Below are positions 55,001 through 58,141 of a stretch of DNA of 58,141 bases, in pieces (position 1 is the stretch's first letter; the number at the start of each line of letters is the position of its first letter). The notes under the pieces are model-generated. The model did no database searches and was not told where the DNA came from. It saw only the letters and a program-made list of their open reading frames with translations. This DNA comes from Lingula anatina (Eukaryota; Brachiopoda; Lingulata; Lingulida; Lingulidae), in contig NW_019774180.1 of the NCBI RefSeq assembly GCF_001039355.2, positions 211,382 to 269,522 of the forward strand. The letters run 5' to 3'. Made by a program: the position numbers and the translations under genes.

Positions 55001-56829
55001 CAATTCCTCTTAACACTGTCTGGCTCCCCAATAAAGCATACTTCAAAGGTCTTCAAATAGCTACTTACTGCCAAACCCTAAATTAATTAATCCTTATCTT
55101 TTTTTTCTCTTTTTTTTTGTTCAACCTTAAGTCCCCATTACAGTCAATTCTAAAATTTCATAACTCTATTTCTTGGAAAATGATAGAAAGTAATAAACAA
55201 TTACCCCATTGAAGGCAGAACGCAGGGACCGCAACATGGTCTATGTTGAAAACTGGGAGCCAATTCCTCTGTGTGACTTAGGTGTGGCTAAGCTCCTAAC
55301 TCTTTAAACTGCATAAAAGTTCTGTCCTTTCTGGTGGATTGAAGGCATTCTTGTTATAACACCTTAACCACAAATATCTAACCAATCTATCATGGTGGAG
55401 TGTAGATCAGATATGTATATATTCATTATATGTGAAGAGAAGAAGCAGCATCATTAGCAGCTTACTCTTGGTTTCATTGACGTCAATAACTGCCAGGGAG
55501 TTAAGGGCTTGAATCTATACGTCTTCACATGCCACTGATGGCACATTTCATATAGTCCACTAATATAATTATACACCATTTATAACTCAACACAAAACTA
55601 GTATTGGCTTTCTCATCAAATTGCTGTGCTCTGATACCACCAAATTAAACACTTGGTCTGACTCTATGCCATCATGTGTAATGAAACCCTAAGAACTGGT
55701 CAGAGATATCAATTCCATTACTTGGACACATAATCATTCCTTTATGGCCACCACCAACTTAAGCACAATGGTGTTTAACCTGGCAAATAATTTGAGTCTA
55801 ACATGCCTGTGACTTTTCATAGTTAAGATGGTATTCTGCATGTCCCTGGGCCATAGGCATTGATGTGAACTGCAACAGATGTGGTTACCTACTCGGGTGT
55901 CTAAAAAATAACTTGGTAATGAACTAATACTCGGTGGAATAACAGTCGCAGAAGCCTAATTTACCAAAATTACATAAATGCTCTGCTGCTATGGCAGTTA
56001 AGCTTTTGTGTTTCATGCTGTAGCAGTCTATTGAAATAAGCTGAGTTCTGGTTTGATGTTTATAATGGAAACAGCGGCAGCATGGATATTAATTCATGCG
56101 TTATCTATATTTTCTCTAAATAGAATTATTATTTTTTTCTTATAATTCACCGTTAAATGTTCCTGGGATAAAGTGAACATAGCAGTAATGTTTTACATAA
56201 AATAACACTAATATGGCACCAAAGAAGTATTACAGAATGAGAAAATGAAGTGATTATCAAGTTATATGCACCATTACCTACATGTAGCCCTGAAACTATA
56301 TAAAGCTGGAATCTAAAAAAAACATTCTGACTTGAATACTGGGGACATGATTCCTGAGATGTCCACCACAAAAATACTGCAATAATGTGCTGCTTAAATT
56401 ATTTCTATTGAAAGAGTGAGTGAAATATCAGTAAACAAATAAGACAATAAATATGTCCATTTACTTGAACAATAGATCTACTGTACATGCATCTTCTAGG
56501 GATGCCATGGGCAAGATCAAAATGCTTGTTTCCCTTTGTGAAGTAGCTAATTCTTTAACACAAGGATGGAACCAATCATCAAGCAGAAAAAAAAAAGTTT
56601 CCAAGTGTTACAAGAGAGTATTGTGCAATACCAGTGCTGTAAAATGAAATAATTATTCCCAAATGATCGATAAAGTATCTTTAAATGTCCGAAAACCTAC
56701 CAGTTTCTCCAGATCCCTGGTGGCCACTTCTGCCAGCTCTATCTCCCTCCTCAGGGACTGGTTCTCCTCTTCCAAGGCAACAACATTACTGCGGTTGAGA
56801 TCTGAATTCCTGGAGGGACTCCTGCTGCC
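24665..56829 (-). CDS. RIMBP2: RIM-binding protein (RIMBP/TSPOAP1 family), 5' partial
   Basis: RIM-binding proteins are presynaptic active-zone scaffolds: their SH3 domains bind RIM and voltage-gated calcium channels. I place 28 coding exons with agreeing phases: 56701-56829, 52753-52836, 51413-51505, 50434-50706, 46725-46808, 46304-46393, 42121-42243, 39263-39367, 39080-39130, 38635-38866, 37730-37927, 37331-37410, 36570-36834, 36160-36303, 35204-35347, 33765-33958, 33205-33283, 32012-32305, 31470-31646, 30870-31075, 30183-30350, 29363-29563, 27987-28975, 27087-27703, 26534-26717, 26050-26186, 25600-25815, 24665-24808. Allowing one base correction in exon 27987-28975, this gives about 1,899 residues: coiled coil 1-344, SH3-I ~532-602, FN3 ~700-1015, charged linker ~1139-1470, SH3-II ~1642-1700, SH3-III ~1757-1822, polybasic end. 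The start lies right of the window. Symbol by family only; vertebrate RIMBP1/2/3 diverged later. Confidence 0.93.
24809..25599 (-). other. Last RIMBP intron
   Basis: The donor is AAG|GTAAATAT (next to 25600) and the acceptor is at 24808. I see no exon or element inside it. Confidence 0.7.
25600..26186 (-). other. RIMBP exons encoding SH3-III (split by one intron)
   Basis: Exon 26050-26186 encodes [16 protein letters not shown] and the SH3 start [20 protein letters not shown]. Exon 25600-25815 continues [40 protein letters not shown]. The ALYDY motif, acidic RT loop, DEDGFF and GLVPSNF elements are all present, so the ligand groove looks intact. The intron after DADE is at the same place as the intron of SH3-II (after LIK), though not at the identical residue. 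Confidence 0.93.
26534..27703 (-). other. RIMBP exons encoding acidic linker and SH3-II
   Basis: Exon 27087-27703 (617 nt) encodes a charged Ser-rich linker and then the SH3 start [20 protein letters not shown] and [14 protein letters not shown]. Exon 26534-26717 finishes the domain with [20 protein letters not shown] and [10 protein letters not shown]. The usual GLVPSNF is GYVPGNM here, a conservative but noticeable change near the peptide groove. Confidence 0.92.
27987..28975 (-). other. Large RIMBP linker exon with an apparent +1 frame disruption
   Basis: The exon starts in phase 0 ([15 protein letters not shown]...) and must end in phase 1 to join exon 27087-27703, which needs 988 nt; it has 989. 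The upstream frame runs to a TGA near 28347-28349. The downstream frame, open from 28464 to the donor, carries the same Lys/Glu/His/Asp-rich composition and the right exit phase. The switch belongs in a purine-rich stretch, probably about 28390-28415. No credible mini-intron is visible. A sequencing or assembly insertion is the simplest explanation; a true frameshift allele is the alternative. Confidence 0.8.
29363..31075 (-). other. RIMBP linker exons after FN3 (30870-31075, 30183-30350, 29363-29563)
   Basis: The three exons join as ...[15 protein letters not shown] / [18 protein letters not shown]... / [20 protein letters not shown]. They encode an Ala/Lys helix-like piece, then acidic Ser/Asp-rich segments, then a Glu-rich run. 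Exons 30183-30350 and 29363-29563 are both symmetric (phase 0-0) and could be skipped without frame loss. Confidence 0.85.
30548..30805. mobile_element. Foldback element with ~100-bp inverted arms
   Basis: The left arm (30548-30650) starts GGCTTCGTTCACATGGAA. The right arm (30705-30805) is its near-perfect reverse complement, ending TTCCATGTGAACGAAGCC, with about 54 bases of loop. The arms contain GGTCTGTGCCCTGAATATCC and GGCGTAATTAC. It lies in the RIMBP intron between exons 30183-30350 and 30870-31075. No open reading frame; no clear target duplication. A palindromic MITE is the likely identity. Confidence 0.88.
31470..31646 (-). other. RIMBP exon encoding FN3-3 start
   Basis: Encodes [31 protein letters not shown] and [18 protein letters not shown]: the proline-rich strand A, the conserved W in strand B and the GYxVxVDG motif typical of RIMBP FN3 modules. 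It continues in exon 30870-31075. Confidence 0.9.
32012..32305 (-). other. RIMBP exon encoding FN3-2
   Basis: Encodes [40 protein letters not shown] and [18 protein letters not shown]: a complete FN3 fold pattern with strand B Trp and the L-x-P-x-T-x-Y motif. The module is followed by a Lys/Ser-rich insertion. Confidence 0.9.
33205..33958 (-). other. RIMBP exons encoding FN3-1
   Basis: Exon 33765-33958 encodes [40 protein letters not shown] and [20 protein letters not shown]. Exon 33205-33283 closes with [18 protein letters not shown]. The VGWSPP and YHVYVDG motifs are hallmark RIMBP FN3 sequences. Confidence 0.92.
33959..35203 (-). other. RIMBP intron
   Basis: Apart from the G-rich tract at 34251-34273, nothing recognisable. 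A short proline-run reading frame over the tract lacks splice support. Confidence 0.65.
34251..34273 (+). other. G-quadruplex-capable tract
   Basis: Four G runs of four to six bases separated by single T, in the intron between exons 33765-33958 and 35204-35347. The transcribed RNA carries the C-rich complement, so any quadruplex would form on the non-template DNA complement rather than in the pre-mRNA. Confidence 0.75.
35204..36303 (-). other. RIMBP acidic linker exons (36160-36303, 35204-35347)
   Basis: Two exons of exactly 144 nt, both phase 1-1 and so symmetric. They encode [14 protein letters not shown] with a Ser/Asp-rich tail, and [20 protein letters not shown] with EERRM-like end (GERRM). 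They link SH3-I to FN3-1. Equal length and phase suggest exon duplication or a skippable pair. Confidence 0.85.
36570..36834 (-). other. RIMBP exon encoding SH3-I
   Basis: One 265-nt exon holds the whole domain: [66 protein letters not shown]. The [10 protein letters not shown] and GLVPSNFV signatures are diagnostic for the first RIMBP SH3. Unlike SH3-II and SH3-III it has no internal intron. Confidence 0.95.
36986..37075. repeat. A-rich (AAT)n/(AAAT)n microsatellite
   Basis: Poly(A), AAT and AAAT units in the intron between SH3-I and the preceding exon. Confidence 0.95.
37331..38866 (-). other. RIMBP linker exons between coiled coil and SH3-I
   Basis: Exons 38635-38866, 37730-37927 and 37331-37410. 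The first begins with coiled coil ([20 protein letters not shown]) and passes into a Pro/Lys-rich stretch, [13 protein letters not shown]. The second holds [40 protein letters not shown] and a Glu run encoded by GAG repeats. The third is short and helical, joining in frame as ...KILKA/AEPTSE. Confidence 0.87.
38950..39022. repeat. Tandem duplication of ~37 bp
   Basis: The phrase CTCGTCTGTATGTCC followed by a T run and ATAGAAAAACAAA occurs twice head-to-tail in the intron between exons 38635-38866 and 39080-39130. Confidence 0.85.
39368..42120 (-). other. RIMBP intron
   Basis: 2.75 kb of AT-rich sequence. No exon with suitable splice sites, no RNA gene and no clear mobile element was recognised. 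Confidence 0.6.
42244..46303 (-). other. RIMBP intron with small repeats and one N
   Basis: 4.06 kb. Contents: an A run near 43036-43055, a short perfect hairpin (ATTATGCTCA...TGAGCATAAT near 43219-43245), an AAAT tract near 44250-44275, and a GC-richer patch 45864-46080 around a single N (45972) that contains the near-palindrome GAGGCGATACCGCCTC. No exon was recognised. Confidence 0.6.
47871..48071. mobile_element. Imperfect foldback element 1
   Basis: The left part, starting TTCTCATAGATTAGATCGACC, pairs with the right end, whose reverse complement starts TTCTCACAACTTTTAGATCG; both continue through CTGTCAG. The middle holds GTTAATTACCCC. Pairing is imperfect, with one internal duplication of GGATCGACCT in the left arm. 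No coding capacity. It is probably a decayed palindromic MITE. Confidence 0.7.
48130..48381. mobile_element. Imperfect foldback element 2
   Basis: The left end TTCCCATAAACCCAAAGTAC and the reverse complement of the right end TTCCCATAAACCCATTGTAC match, followed by TAGCTGGATCGAT against TAGCTGGATAGAT, then GTCTGGCAC on both arms. The centre is GGTAATTAACAACAGTTAATTACC, itself a palindrome. Placed 58 bp from element 1 with a similar GATCGA subterminal motif and TTAATTACCCC core, so the two are likely related. Confidence 0.75.
51889..52000. repeat. (TG)n microsatellite with TATG and CATGCATGC interruptions
   Basis: Two long TG blocks separated by about 35 bases, in the intron between exons 51413-51505 and 52753-52836. 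The minus-strand Thr-His reading frames are artefacts. Confidence 0.95.
55205..55237 (-). CDS. Candidate alternative first coding exon of RIMBP
   Basis: ATG in good context (ACCATG) encodes [11 protein letters not shown] and is followed by the donor GG|GTAATT in phase 0, the phase used by all downstream coiled-coil exons. Joined to exon 52753-52836 it would read ...[12 protein letters not shown]. An in-frame TAG lies two codons before the ATG, so this cannot be an internal exon extension. A TTTAAAG TATA-like site is about 70 nt upstream and a CRE about 240 nt upstream. There is no transcript evidence here; the call rests on signals and on the basic, helix-like peptide. Confidence 0.45.
55478..55485 (-). 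promoter_or_regulatory. CRE palindrome TGACGTCA upstream of the candidate alternative exon
   Basis: Perfect 8-base CREB/ATF site about 240 nt upstream of the ATG at 55237. It is inside a RIMBP intron. By itself such a site can occur by chance. Confidence 0.35.

Positions 56830-58141
<1,312 letters not shown>

Larger units (their letters stand above)
52837..56700 (-). other. RIMBP intron with candidate internal promoter
   Basis: 3.86 kb. Holds a TGTC repeat near 53488-53530, the candidate alternative first exon (55205-55237 coding part) and a CRE palindrome (55478-55485). The remainder is AT-rich without recognised features. Confidence 0.6.
39080..56829 (-). other. RIMBP N-terminal coiled-coil exons, all symmetric
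   Basis: Nine exons (56701-56829, 52753-52836, 51413-51505, 50434-50706, 46725-46808, 46304-46393, 42121-42243, 39263-39367, 39080-39130) encode 43, 28, 31, 91, 28, 30, 41, 35 and 17 residues. Every one starts and ends between codons. The residues are Glu/Lys/Leu/Gln-rich with heptad spacing, e.g. [20 protein letters not shown]. The most 5' exon in the window begins [20 protein letters not shown], a Ser-rich lead-in to the coil. Such a region mediates self-association in many active-zone scaffolds; that role here is inferred. Confidence 0.85.

Overview
This window is nuclear DNA of an animal: AT-rich, with GT-AG introns of up to about 4 kb, many simple repeats and foldback elements, and three animal-type transcription units. 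No bacterial or viral genes are visible. The proteins are clearly bilaterian. A marine invertebrate, possibly a mollusc or other spiralian, is my guess from texture only, not from a diagnostic marker.

Region 1 (1-~9995, + strand) is the 3' three quarters of a gamma-synergin (SYNRG) gene, the AP-1 clathrin adaptor partner at the trans-Golgi. Twelve exons run from the EH domain (2247-2409) to the stop at 8975-8977, and every splice phase agrees. One intron uses a GC-AG donor. The 5' end lies left of the window.

Region 2 (~10090-22330, - strand) holds four copies of one small six-exon gene that I do not recognise. Each encodes a basic protein of 331 residues, and all four are intact with identical exon lengths (204-86-78-70-526-32 coding nt). 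They alternate A, B, A', B'. A and A' are nearly identical, as are B and B', while A and B are diverged paralogs. The second A-B pair begins at a single N (16516), exactly where homology with position 10331 begins. The left B is cut in its promoter and A' is cut in its 3' UTR. I therefore suspect two haplotypes placed end to end rather than a real four-gene array. The copies also show a MITE with a clean empty site, a 282-bp insertion and a gene-conversion patch.

Region 3 (~22330-58141, - strand) is a RIM-binding protein gene (RIMBP/TSPOAP1 family), an active-zone scaffold linking RIM to calcium channels. I place 28 coding exons (56829 down to the stop at 24665): N-terminal coiled coil, SH3-I, three FN3 domains, a long charged linker, SH3-II, SH3-III and a polybasic C-terminus. 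The 5' end lies right of the window. One large linker exon (27987-28975) has one base too many and needs a frame change near 28350-28460. A candidate internal first exon (55205-55237) could start a shorter isoform.

I found no CRISPR array, tRNA, rRNA or defence-type system. The most interesting points are the uncharacterised tandem gene family and its conversion/haplotype structure, the possible intragenic RIMBP promoter, the coiled coil built of symmetric exons, and a set of foldback elements sharing a TAATTAC core.
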